The translations under genes and the position numbers were made by a program. From Clostridiaceae bacterium Marseille-Q4149 (GTDB lineage: Bacteria > Bacillota > Clostridia > Oscillospirales > Oscillospiraceae), in NCBI GenBank assembly GCA_018228685.1, contig CP073691.1, positions 1,860,001 to 1,924,000 of the forward strand: a stretch of 64,000 nt of DNA, given 5' to 3'. The notes under the pieces are model-generated. The model did no database searches and was not told the DNA's origin. It worked only from the letters and a program-made list of their open reading frames with translations. Numbering within the stretch: position 1 is the first letter of the stretch; each line of letters starts with the position of its first letter. This document shows, piece by piece, positions 43,586 to 51,402 of the stretch.

Positions 43586-44536
43586 ATGCTGGAGCAAGTA
43601 ATGGCAGACAACGGATTCCCTGTCCCGCTGGTGGAGGGTGGAAACTGCCGGGTCTTTCAGTTTCACAGCGGTACCGGAGAGGGGATCATGACACAATACG
43701 ATCTGTTCCCCGGCGTATCCCTGATGTACAACGATTTCCATATGGAGAGCTATGATTCCGCGTTCCGTACAACGGAGGATCTGCTGTGCATTGATTACTG
43801 CCGCCAGGGGCGCATGGAGTACCCTGCCGGCCCGGATGCGTACTCCTATGTAGAGGCGGGCGACCTGAAGCTGGACCGGCGGCTGGAGCACCAGGGCCAT
43901 TTTACCTTCCCCCTTGCCCATTATCACGGGATCACCGTTGGCTTTGCGCTCCCCCAGGCCGCCCAATCGCTGAAGGAGTGGATACGGGAATTTCCGGTGG
44001 ATCTGGCCCGGCTCCAGAATAAATTCTGCTCCAGTCGCCATCCCAAGGTGCTCCATGGGGCGCCCTCCATCGATCACATTTTTCAGGAGCTCTACGCGGT
44101 GCCGGAGCAGATCAAGATTCCTTATTTCCGCATCAAAGTACTGGAATTGCTCCTGTATCTGGACGCGCTGGAACTGCCAAAGGATGCGGAAAAGCCTTAC
44201 TTCTATAAATCCCAGGTGGAAAAAGTGAAGGCTATCCATCGGTTATTGACGGGGGAGCTGGAACGCCACTATACGATTGCGGAATTGTCCGAACGGTTTT
44301 CTGTCCCTGCTACGGCGCTGAAGGAGTGCTTCAAGTCGATTTATGGGCAACCCATCAACACCTATATGCGTAATTTCCGCATGGACCAGGCCGCGCTTCT
44401 GCTCCAGCAGGAGCCTCAAATGGGAGTGGCAGAGATCGCCGGCCGGGTAGGTTATGACAGCTCCAGCAAATTTGCCGCCGCATTCAGGGAAGTCAAGGGC
44501 AAGACGCCCCTGGAGTACCGGCGGGAAAGCCAATAA
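43586..44536 (+). CDS. AraC-family regulator, cassette 4 (inside the operon)
   Basis: The 316-residue protein starts at an ATG eight bases after GGAG. It has an N-terminal sensing domain (PAGPDAYSYVEAGDLKLDRR) and a C-terminal double HTH (about 220-315: AIHRLLTGELERHYTIAELS, ATALKECFKSIYGQPINTYM, VAEIAGRVGYDSSSKFAAAF). Here the regulator lies between the ECF genes and the ABC pair and is co-transcribed with the former. It is much richer in GC than the other three AraC genes, matching its own neighbours. Confidence 0.87.
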   Translation: MLEQVMADNGFPVPLVEGGNCRVFQFHSGTGEGIMTQYDLFPGVSLMYNDFHMESYDSAFRTTEDLLCIDYCRQGRMEYPAGPDAYSYVEAGDLKLDRRLEHQGHFTFPLAHYHGITVGFALPQAAQSLKEWIREFPVDLARLQNKFCSSRHPKVLHGAPSIDHIFQELYAVPEQIKIPYFRIKVLELLLYLDALELPKDAEKPYFYKSQVEKVKAIHRLLTGELERHYTIAELSERFSVPATALKECFKSIYGQPINTYMRNFRMDQAALLLQQEPQMGVAEIAGRVGYDSSSKFAAAFREVKGKTPLEYRRESQ

Positions 44537-44598
44537 ATTTTTCCGTCCAAACAGGACCAGACCGGCAGGACGGAGCGGACAGAGCGGTAAGAATCCCT

Positions 44599-44643
44599 TA
44601 TAATCGTTGTAGTTAGTGTAAGCAAACTACAACGATTTTTTTT
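44599..44643 (+). promoter_or_regulatory. promoter overlapped by an attenuator hairpin before the cassette-4 ABC pair
   Basis: A perfect -10 TATAAT (44599-44604) has no good -35; GGAC motifs upstream (44554, 44568, 44577) may bind an activator. CGTTGTAGTT and AACTACAACG (44605-44634) form a perfect ten-base stem with a ten-base loop, followed by ATTTTTTTT. The stem contains GTTAG at 44612-44616, at the transcription start. Confidence 0.65.
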
Positions 44644-44659
44644 GAGAGGAGTATTGCAC

Positions 44660-46429
44660 ATGAAGGAACGAACTTGGCTCGGTATCCTGCTCTCCTTCGC
44701 CGCACCCTGCCGGGGGAAGATGGCCGGGTCTGTGGTACTGGCTATTCTCAGTGTGGCCGGGGGCTTCGTACCGTATCTCGGCGTTTATCAGATCATCCGG
44801 CTCTTTCTGGAGCGTCAGGCAGACTGGGAGGGCATTGTATTTTGGTGCGGCGTGTGTCTGGCCGGCTATGCCGTCAAGGTGGCGGGATATGCCCTGTCCA
44901 CCATGCTGGCCCATGTATCCGCCTACACGATTTTGGAGGGCCTGCGCCTTCAGGTGGCGGACCGGCTGATGGGGGCGCCGCTGGGCGAGGTGGAAAGCCG
45001 GCCCATTGGCTCCATGAAAAGCACCATCGTGGACCGTATTGAAGATGTGGAGCCGCCTCTGGCTCACATGATCCCGGAACTCAGTTCCAATCTTCTGCTG
45101 CCTCTGGTCGTGGTCATCGCCATGTTCGCCATCGACTGGCGGATGGGCCTCGCCCTGCTGGTGACCATCCCGGTGGCGCTCATCCCCATGACCTTCGGGA
45201 TGCGGACCTATAACAAGAATTACGCCGCCTACATGGAGGCCAACGCCCATGTGAACAGCGTGATCGTGGAATATGTAGAGGGCATTCAGGTGGTGAAGGC
45301 GTTCAGCCAGGGGGAGCGATCCTATCAGAAATTCGCCCAGGCGGTGGCCTCCTTCCGGGACTTCACCATGGGATGGTTCCGCTGCACCTGGGCCTCCATG
45401 AATCTGTGCCTGTCCATTCTGCCGACCACCCTGCTGGGGACCCTGCCGGCGGGCGTCGCGCTCTATCAGGCGGGGATACTGGACCCGGCCCAAGTGACGC
45501 TCTGCCTGATGCTGGCCCTGGGAATCGTGTCCCCCCTGATGAGCGCCACCGCCTTCATCAACTCCATGAAAAGTATGCAGTTTGCAGTAAAGGACACCCG
45601 TGAACTGCTGAATTTGCCCCAGCTCACGCAGGCGGAGCAGAATGTCCATCTGGAAGGCAGCGGCATCCAGATGCGGGATGTATCTTTTTCCTATGGCGGG
45701 ACAGAGGGCAAGGAGGTGCTTCGCCATCTGAACCTGACCATCCCACAGGGAAAATTCACCGCCCTGGTGGGGCCGTCGGGCGGCGGAAAGTCTACCATCG
45801 CCCGGCTGACCGCCCGGTTTTGGGATGTGACGGGAGGCTCCATCACCCTGGGCGGACAGGACATCCGCAAGCTCCCGCTGAAGCAGCTCTCCCAGTCCAT
45901 CAGTTTCGTCACGCAGGACAACTTCCTCTTTGACTGCTCCCTGAAAGAGAACATCCGGCTGGGGCGTCCGGGGGCCTCGGACGAGGAGGTGCTGGCGGCT
46001 GCTCAGGCGGCCCAGTGCGAAGAATTTATCGGCCGGCTGGAGCATGGCTGGGATACGACGGCCGGAGACGCGGGCAAGCAGCTCTCCGGCGGGGAGCGTC
46101 AGCGCATCGCCATCGCCCGCGCCATTTTGAAGGACGCCCCCATTGTGATTTTGGACGAGGCGACCGCCTTCACTGATCCCGAGAATGAGGACAAAATCCA
46201 ACGCTCCATTATGGCGCTTTCCAGGGGGAAAACGCTTCTGGTCATCGCCCACCGGCTCTCCACCATCCAGAACGCGGACCAGATCGTGGTGCTGGAGAAA
46301 GGGAGCGTTGCAGACTGTGGCACACAGGAAGAACTGCTGGGCCGCTGCCCGCTGTATCAGACCCTTTGGACGGCCCATGTGGGGGCACGAAACTGGGCGG
46401 TCACATCCGGCAAAAAGGAGGGGAATTGA
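44660..46429 (+). CDS. ABC half-transporter, first subunit of cassette-4 pair
   Basis: The 589-residue protein has an ATG at 44660 after GAGGAG. It has six membrane helices, then GPSGGGKST (369), VTQDNFLF, LSGGERQR (474), VILDEATAFTD (494) and VIAHRLSTI (528). The D-loop region carries an aromatic residue (AFTD), as in the other first subunits (AYAD, AYID, AFSD). GC content is high. The partner begins one base after its stop. Confidence 0.88.
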   Translation: MKERTWLGILLSFAAPCRGKMAGSVVLAILSVAGGFVPYLGVYQIIRLFLERQADWEGIVFWCGVCLAGYAVKVAGYALSTMLAHVSAYTILEGLRLQVADRLMGAPLGEVESRPIGSMKSTIVDRIEDVEPPLAHMIPELSSNLLLPLVVVIAMFAIDWRMGLALLVTIPVALIPMTFGMRTYNKNYAAYMEANAHVNSVIVEYVEGIQVVKAFSQGERSYQKFAQAVASFRDFTMGWFRCTWASMNLCLSILPTTLLGTLPAGVALYQAGILDPAQVTLCLMLALGIVSPLMSATAFINSMKSMQFAVKDTRELLNLPQLTQAEQNVHLEGSGIQMRDVSFSYGGTEGKEVLRHLNLTIPQGKFTALVGPSGGGKSTIARLTARFWDVTGGSITLGGQDIRKLPLKQLSQSISFVTQDNFLFDCSLKENIRLGRPGASDEEVLAAAQAAQCEEFIGRLEHGWDTTAGDAGKQLSGGERQRIAIARAILKDAPIVILDEATAFTDPENEDKIQRSIMALSRGKTLLVIAHRLSTIQNADQIVVLEKGSVADCGTQEELLGRCPLYQTLWTAHVGARNWAVTSGKKEGN

Positions 46430-46430
46430 G

Positions 46431-48179
46431 ATGTTTCACAGCGTAGGACGCATTATGGGATGGGCAAAGAACTATCGAAAGCGAATGATTCTGGGCTTTG
46501 TGTGCTCGTTTTTTGCAACATGGTGTACCGCGGGGCCGGTGATGCTGGCGGCCTGGGCCCTGGGGCGGATGATCGGGAACGCCTGGGGAGAGAATGAGCT
46601 TTCCGGCTCTCTCCCATGGCTGTGCTTATCTGGCATCGTCGTTCTGATCCTGCTGCGGTTTTTCTTCACCTATTGGAAAAACCGGCTCCAGGAGAGCATC
46701 GGAACGGAACGGGCGGCAGAGCAGCGGATGGAACTGGGAGATGTGCTGAAACGGGTGTCCCTTGGGTACTTTGCCAAAAACAATCTGGGGGACATTTTGG
46801 CGGCGCTCACCACGGAGTTGAGTACACTGGAACTCCAGAGTATGAAAATGGTGGACGCGGTGGTAAACGGTTATATTCAGGTAGCCGTGATCCTGCTGTG
46901 CGTGGCGATTTTCTGCCCGCCCGCCGCGCTGGTGGCGCTGATCGGTGTGCTGGTGTCCGCCTTTGCGCTGCGGGGCATTGGCCGTCAGAGCGCCCGCACC
47001 GCTCCTGTGAGCCACCGGGCTCAGGAGGCATTGTCCGGCGCGGCTGTCGAATACATCCACGGTCTGCCGGTAGTGAAATCCTTTGGACAGGACGGGGTTT
47101 CCGTTCAGCGGTTCCGGGACGCCTGCCGGGACAATAAGGCCATCCGAATCAAAAACGAATTTGGTTTCGTCCCCTGGAACTGCCTGCATCTGTTCGCTCT
47201 GCGGGCGGCGTCCGTGGGGCTGGTGCTCGCCGCGGGCCAGCAGGCTTTGGCAGGCGCTTTACCGCTCCCGTATTTCCTGATGATCGCCCTGTTCTCCTTC
47301 ACCATTTTCGGCAGTGTGGAGGCCATCAATGACGCGGCCCACATCCTGTCGGTGACAGATTCGGTGCTGGACCGGCTGGAGGAACTGGAACATACGGATT
47401 TCATTGACAAGGGCGGGAAAGAGGTCACGCCGGAGCGGTTCGATGTGTCCCTCTCCCATGTATCCTTCGGGTATGGGAGCCGCGAGGTACTCCACGATGT
47501 GACCTTTACCGCGCCCCAGGGGACCACTACCGCCATTGTGGGGCCGTCTGGCTCCGGCAAGAGCACGATATGCAATCTGGTGGCCCGCTTCTATGACGCG
47601 GACCGCGGCTCCGTGTCAGTGGGCGGCCACGATGTGAAAGAATTTACCTGCGAAAGCCTGCTGAAAAACATCTCCATGGTCTTTCAAAATGTGTATCTCT
47701 TCCAGGACAGTGTAGAGAACAATATCAAATTCGGCTGCCCCGATGCCACCCACGAGCAGGTGGTGGCCGCCGCCAAAGCTGCCTGCTGCCATGACTTCAT
47801 CTCGGCCCTGCCGAACGGCTATGGCACCGTGATTGGAGAGGGCGGCTCCACCCTTTCCGGCGGGGAGAAGCAGCGCATCTCCATCGCCCGGGCCATTTTG
47901 AAGGACGCCCCTATCGTCATCCTTGATGAAGCGACCGCCAGTGTAGACCCGGAGAATGAACACCTGATCCAACAGGCTCTGTCCGCTTTGACAAAGGGGA
48001 AAACCATCCTCACCATCGCCCACCGGCTGGCTACCATCCAGCACGCGGATCAGATTCTGGTGGTGGAGGATGGCCGTATCGCCCAGCGGGGTACCCATGC
48101 GGAACTGATGGCCCAGGGCGGCTTGTACCGGCGGTTTATTGAGATTCGGGAACAGGCCGAGGGCTGGAGATTGGCGTGA
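46431..48179 (+). CDS. ABC half-transporter, second subunit of cassette-4 pair
   Basis: The 582-residue protein has an ATG at 46431 after GGAGGGG. It has six membrane helices, GPSGSGKST (368), VFQNVYLF, LSGGEKQR (473), VILDEATASVD (493) and TIAHRLATI (528). It shares the CCHDFISALP segment with 25274 and a close variant (CCHDFIMALP) with 53158. Its stop overlaps the GTG start of the DtxR gene. Confidence 0.88.
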   Translation: MFHSVGRIMGWAKNYRKRMILGFVCSFFATWCTAGPVMLAAWALGRMIGNAWGENELSGSLPWLCLSGIVVLILLRFFFTYWKNRLQESIGTERAAEQRMELGDVLKRVSLGYFAKNNLGDILAALTTELSTLELQSMKMVDAVVNGYIQVAVILLCVAIFCPPAALVALIGVLVSAFALRGIGRQSARTAPVSHRAQEALSGAAVEYIHGLPVVKSFGQDGVSVQRFRDACRDNKAIRIKNEFGFVPWNCLHLFALRAASVGLVLAAGQQALAGALPLPYFLMIALFSFTIFGSVEAINDAAHILSVTDSVLDRLEELEHTDFIDKGGKEVTPERFDVSLSHVSFGYGSREVLHDVTFTAPQGTTTAIVGPSGSGKSTICNLVARFYDADRGSVSVGGHDVKEFTCESLLKNISMVFQNVYLFQDSVENNIKFGCPDATHEQVVAAAKAACCHDFISALPNGYGTVIGEGGSTLSGGEKQRISIARAILKDAPIVILDEATASVDPENEHLIQQALSALTKGKTILTIAHRLATIQHADQILVVEDGRIAQRGTHAELMAQGGLYRRFIEIREQAEGWRLA

Positions 48180-48574
48180 AGAAAAGAGTGAAACGGCAAC
48201 ACGGCACATCACTTCATGCCTCTGGCGAAGACTATCTGGAGGCCGTGCTGGTACTCCAAAAGGAAAAGGGCATGGTACGCTCCGTGGATGTGGCCCGGCA
48301 CATGGGAGTCTCCAAGCCCAGCGTGTGTCACGCGGTAGCTACCCTAAAAGAAGGGGGCTTCCTCACCATGGACGGGGACTTCTTCCTCCGCCTGACCGAT
48401 GTGGGCAGGGAGGTAGCCGAACAGACCTATGAAAAACACTGCTTCTTTACCCGCTTGTTGACGGAGGCAGGTGTCGATCCAAAGACAGCAGAACAGGACG
48501 CCTGCCGCATGGAGCATATGATCAGCGAGAACAGTTTTCGGCATCTGAAGCAGAGTATGGACAAAAAGAAATAG
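48176..48574 (+). CDS. DtxR/MntR-family metal-dependent regulator, cassette 4
   Basis: The 132-residue protein starts at a GTG overlapping the previous stop, which adds about ten basic residues (KKRVKRQHG) at the N-terminus relative to its paralogues. The metal-ligand pattern is kept: GEDYLE near residue 20, KHCFFTRLL, and DACRMEH near 111. No SH3-like domain is present. The C-terminal tail (SFRHLKQSMDKKK) matches the cassette-5 copy and differs from cassettes 1 and 2, so two lineages are present. Confidence 0.87.
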   Translation: MKKRVKRQHGTSLHASGEDYLEAVLVLQKEKGMVRSVDVARHMGVSKPSVCHAVATLKEGGFLTMDGDFFLRLTDVGREVAEQTYEKHCFFTRLLTEAGVDPKTAEQDACRMEHMISENSFRHLKQSMDKKK

Positions 48575-48592
48575 CCGCAGGAGGTGAGGCTG

Positions 48593-48889
48593 GTGACAGG
48601 GATGGCCGTGCTGCAATACGGGAATTTGCGTATTGACCCAAATGAACGCAGGGTCTATGTAAATGAACAAGTTGTGGAATTGACCACGATGGAGTTCAAT
48701 ATTCTATATTATCTGGCTTTACACCCCGGCTGGACTTTTACCCGGGAGCAGCTTTACCGATATGCAATGTCTGACGACTTTGCTTCCGGCCTCGAAAGCG
48801 TCACCAGCCGGATCTACAAGATACGGAAAAAACTAAATATCAATGGGATTCAAACGGTACACGGATACGGTTATCGCTTTGAGAAGTAA
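48593..48889 (+). CDS. stand-alone OmpR-type winged-helix regulator, cassette 4 (98 aa)
   Basis: A GTG start lies eight bases after GGAGG. The protein is a bare winged helix (ELTTMEFNILYYLALHPGWTF, SVTSRIYKIRKKL, TVHGYGYRFEK), nearly identical to the cassette-5 copy and close to cassette 3. The downstream terminator hairpin has been split from its U-tract by an IS insertion. Confidence 0.8.
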   Translation: MTGMAVLQYGNLRIDPNERRVYVNEQVVELTTMEFNILYYLALHPGWTFTREQLYRYAMSDDFASGLESVTSRIYKIRKKLNINGIQTVHGYGYRFEK

Positions 48890-48918
48890 GAGACACTGGT
48901 GATTGTAATAGCATATAC

Positions 48919-50457
48919 TTAATAAAAACGCAGCTGCCAACCAAGGCAGCTGCGTTCAGACTGTAGACAAAGTTGGTGCTGGGATTGTTTCCAGCACCAC
49001 TTTTCTACATATAGCGATTCTTCTACCAAAAATCTTAAAAAACCAAAGAATTCTGGTGTTTTAGATGCCCTGTTTTCCAGAATTCTGGCCAGTTTTTTCA
49101 GATTCATGCAGGCAAAAGTAAGCCCCGCTTTCATTTCCATCCGGGCTTTTCCAATATACTGGGTATAACGAAATCCATGCTGCTCCTTTGCTGTTCCAAA
49201 AATCCGTTCGATTGTTTCTTTCCTCCGTTCATAAATCTCTTTGTTTCCAAGAGTATGACGGATATCTTCTGCCATTTCCATATACTCTTCCCAAACATGA
49301 CGCATGACCACTTTCACATGATTTTTACTTTCCGTACATTTATGGATACTTGGACACTTGGCACACACTTCTGGGCAGCTCTGATATTCTTTATATCCAT
49401 CGCGGTTCGTTGTCCGATAAGATAACATTTGATTTTCCGGGCATAAGTAACAATCATAATTCTCGTCATATACATACTCGTATTTACGAAAAAAGCCATC
49501 CTTGGTCATGGGCCTTTTGTATGGAAACAATGGTTCAATTCCATTCATCAACAATTCACGAGCAATCGCCGGAGTTCGATAACCTGCATCCGCCACAAGC
49601 ATCGCAGGACAATAATCCTTTATCTTATCATAAAGAGGTTTAAAGGTTCGGCTGTCATGTTCGTTTCCTGGATGAACGCTATAACCGAGAATCCAACCAT
49701 GTTTATCGCAGGCTGTTTCTACTGCGTAGGCAAAAACATGCTTATGTTCCCCTTTACGGAACCATCCGCTTTCCGGATCGGTTGTACTGCACTTCTGTGT
49801 TTTTGCTCCTTCAGCAATCTCCTCTTGAGAATCCGCACGGCCTCCGCCGCCGGAGGGTGGATCATTCCGGTCTTTTTCCTTCAACGGTTTCTTTCCATGG
49901 GCTTCCCGGTCTTTTGTGATTTCTTTCTGGAGTTCTTCTTCATACCAGAGTGCCTGTTCATGGGCAACCCGTTTTCTCATTTTTTTGCTGTTTGCACATG
50001 CCTTAACATGAGTGGAATCTACAAAAATCTGCTCCATATCTACCAGGTTGAATTTCATGCAGTCTTCCAATATCTTTGTGAAGATCTGCTCAAAAAGATC
50101 GGTATCTTTAAAACGGCGAGTATAATTCTTCCCGAAGGTAGAAAAATGAGGAACCGGATCCATCATATCCAGACCCAGAAACCAACGATACGCAACATTT
50201 ACTTCGATCTCCCGAATCGTCTGCCTCATACTTTTAATTCCGTAAAGGTATTGGATAAAAGGGATTTTGATCAGCATAACTGGATCCATGCTCGGTCTTC
50301 CATTATCAAGGCAGTATTTTTCCTCTACAAGATCATAAATAAAATCCCAGTCAATGGCTTTATCGATTAAACGCAACATATGGTTTTGTGGAACCATGTC
50401 ATCCATACAGAACATGATCATTTGCTCTCGTTTTTTATCTGCATTTTTAGTCATCAT
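48919..50457 (-). CDS. IS1182-family transposase
   Basis: The 512-residue DDE transposase has an N-terminal DUF772-like domain (HMLRLIDKAIDWDFIYDLVE, YRWFLGLDMMDPVPHFSTF). The catalytic acidic residues are likely the Asp in FVDSTHVKAC (about 164), the Asp in LVADAGYRTPAI and the Glu in ERIFGTAKEQHGF. The ATG at 50457 lies eight bases after AAGGCGG; a GTG at 50466 is possible. The frame runs through the left inverted repeat and stops at 48919-48921, about 36 bases outside the element, so the last 12 residues are encoded by flanking DNA. It appears intact. Confidence 0.88.
   Translation of the reverse strand: MMTKNADKKREQMIMFCMDDMVPQNHMLRLIDKAIDWDFIYDLVEEKYCLDNGRPSMDPVMLIKIPFIQYLYGIKSMRQTIREIEVNVAYRWFLGLDMMDPVPHFSTFGKNYTRRFKDTDLFEQIFTKILEDCMKFNLVDMEQIFVDSTHVKACANSKKMRKRVAHEQALWYEEELQKEITKDREAHGKKPLKEKDRNDPPSGGGGRADSQEEIAEGAKTQKCSTTDPESGWFRKGEHKHVFAYAVETACDKHGWILGYSVHPGNEHDSRTFKPLYDKIKDYCPAMLVADAGYRTPAIARELLMNGIEPLFPYKRPMTKDGFFRKYEYVYDENYDCYLCPENQMLSYRTTNRDGYKEYQSCPEVCAKCPSIHKCTESKNHVKVVMRHVWEEYMEMAEDIRHTLGNKEIYERRKETIERIFGTAKEQHGFRYTQYIGKARMEMKAGLTFACMNLKKLARILENRASKTPEFFGFLRFLVEESLYVEKWCWKQSQHQLCLQSERSCLGWQLRFY
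48927..48956. repeat. 30-bp palindromic target duplication, left copy
   Basis: This is a perfect hairpin (AACGCAGCTGCC / GGCAGCTGCGTT, loop AACCAA) identical to 50553-50582. On the minus strand it is followed by TTTTTATT and can terminate the transposase mRNA; on the plus strand its U-tract has been separated off by the IS. Confidence 0.85.
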
Positions 50458-50552
50458 AAAAAACACCGCCTTTCTGATAACCCCATTATACCAGAAAAAC
50501 GGTTATAAATGTAGAAAAGCCCGGCTTTTGCCGGGACTTTGTCTACAGTCTG
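48957..50552 (-). mobile_element. IS1182-like insertion sequence (1596 bp)
   Basis: The ends are 17-bp perfect inverted repeats, CAGACTGTAGACAAAGT at 48957-48973 and its complement at 50536-50552. The element contains a single transposase, and internal hairpins near both ends (GGTGCTGG/CCAGCACC left, CCGGC/GCCGG right). It is flanked by 30-bp direct repeats that are themselves a terminator hairpin. Confidence 0.87.
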
Positions 50553-50590
50553 AACGCAGCTGCCAACCAAGGCAGCTGCGTTTTTTGTTT
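50553..50590 (+). terminator. right copy of the duplicated hairpin with its U-tract
   Basis: The same 30-bp hairpin as 48927-48956, here followed by TTTTTTG. Together the two copies reconstruct the original cassette-4 terminator. Confidence 0.8.
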
Positions 50591-50641
50591 AATGAATAGA
50601 ATACACCGACCCGCATACGGTTCAGCCGTTATAATTGTGGC

Positions 50642-50698
50642 TTGACAAATACAATCGTTTGATTTAAGATAATATCATTATTGGATAATATGATTATC
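50642..50698 (+). promoter_or_regulatory. promoter and imperfect palindrome of the cassette-5 TetR gene
   Basis: TTGACA (50642-50647), a 17-base spacer and TAAGAT (50665-50670) form the promoter. GATAATATCAT and ATGATTATC (50668-50698) form an imperfect inverted repeat just downstream, a likely TetR site. Confidence 0.6.
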
Positions 50699-50715
50699 GA
50701 AAAGAGGTGAACGAA

Positions 50716-51342
50716 ATGCGTCCTGTAAACGAAAAGCTGCGGAAGGATCTGCTGGAAGCCGGGAAGCGCGAGTTTATGGAGAACGGCTTCCGGGGGGCAT
50801 CCTTAAAAAGTATAGCAGCCTCTCTTGGAGTAACAACTGGAGCGATTTACCGCTACTATACGGACAAGGAGGCACTGTTTGACGGATTGGTGAGAGAGCC
50901 AGCCCAAGAGCTGGTAGAGCGTTATCGGACCCTTCAGCAGACCTTTGCCGGCAGGAGTTTGGAGGAGCAGCTTCAAAAGCTCCCGGAGGTACCGGACAAG
51001 GAAGCCTCCTGGATGATGGACTTTCTCTACGACCACTTTGACGCATTCAAGCTCATCGCCTGCTGTTCCTCCGGGACAAAGTACGAGCATTACCTGGATA
51101 CCCTGGCGGAAATTGAGGATCACTCTGGACGGCTTCTGGTGGATCGAATGGTGGAAGCTGGCTATCCCATTCGCCGTCTGGATGATGAGCTGATCCACAT
51201 CATGTCCACCGCACTTTTCAACGGCATGTTTGAAACAATCCGCCATGATATGCCGCGGGAAAAAGCGATGGTTTATATGGATGACCTGCGGAATTTTTAC
51301 TCCGCGGGCTGGTTCCGTCTCCTTGGAATACCCTTTGAATAA
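50716..51342 (+). CDS. TetR/AcrR-family regulator, cassette 5
   Basis: The 208-residue protein has an N-terminal HTH (about 10-55: ASLKSIAASLGVTTGAIYRYYTDKEALF) and a helical C-terminal domain (FLYDHFDAFKLIACCSSGTKY). The ATG at 50716 follows GAGG by eight bases. It is a paralogue of the cassette-2 TetR, placed identically before an ABC pair, although their operators have unrelated sequences. Confidence 0.87.
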   Translation: MRPVNEKLRKDLLEAGKREFMENGFRGASLKSIAASLGVTTGAIYRYYTDKEALFDGLVREPAQELVERYRTLQQTFAGRSLEEQLQKLPEVPDKEASWMMDFLYDHFDAFKLIACCSSGTKYEHYLDTLAEIEDHSGRLLVDRMVEAGYPIRRLDDELIHIMSTALFNGMFETIRHDMPREKAMVYMDDLRNFYSAGWFRLLGIPFE

Positions 51343-51364
51343 AGGGTTTTCCTTTTGATTTTAA

Positions 51365-51380
51365 GTTAGCAGTTACTAAC
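51365..51380 (+). promoter_or_regulatory. GTTAG-N6-CTAAC element before cassette-5 ABC pair
   Basis: GTTAG-CAGTTA-CTAAC lies 22 bases before the start codon. It differs from the element at 23499 by only one spacer base. Confidence 0.65.
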
Positions 51381-51402
51381 CATAAGAAAGGGGTTTTAAG
51401 CT

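Noticed and set aside
48957..50552. IS as one end of a composite transposon mobilising the cassettes
   Set aside because: Only one copy is present in the window, so no composite structure can be supported.
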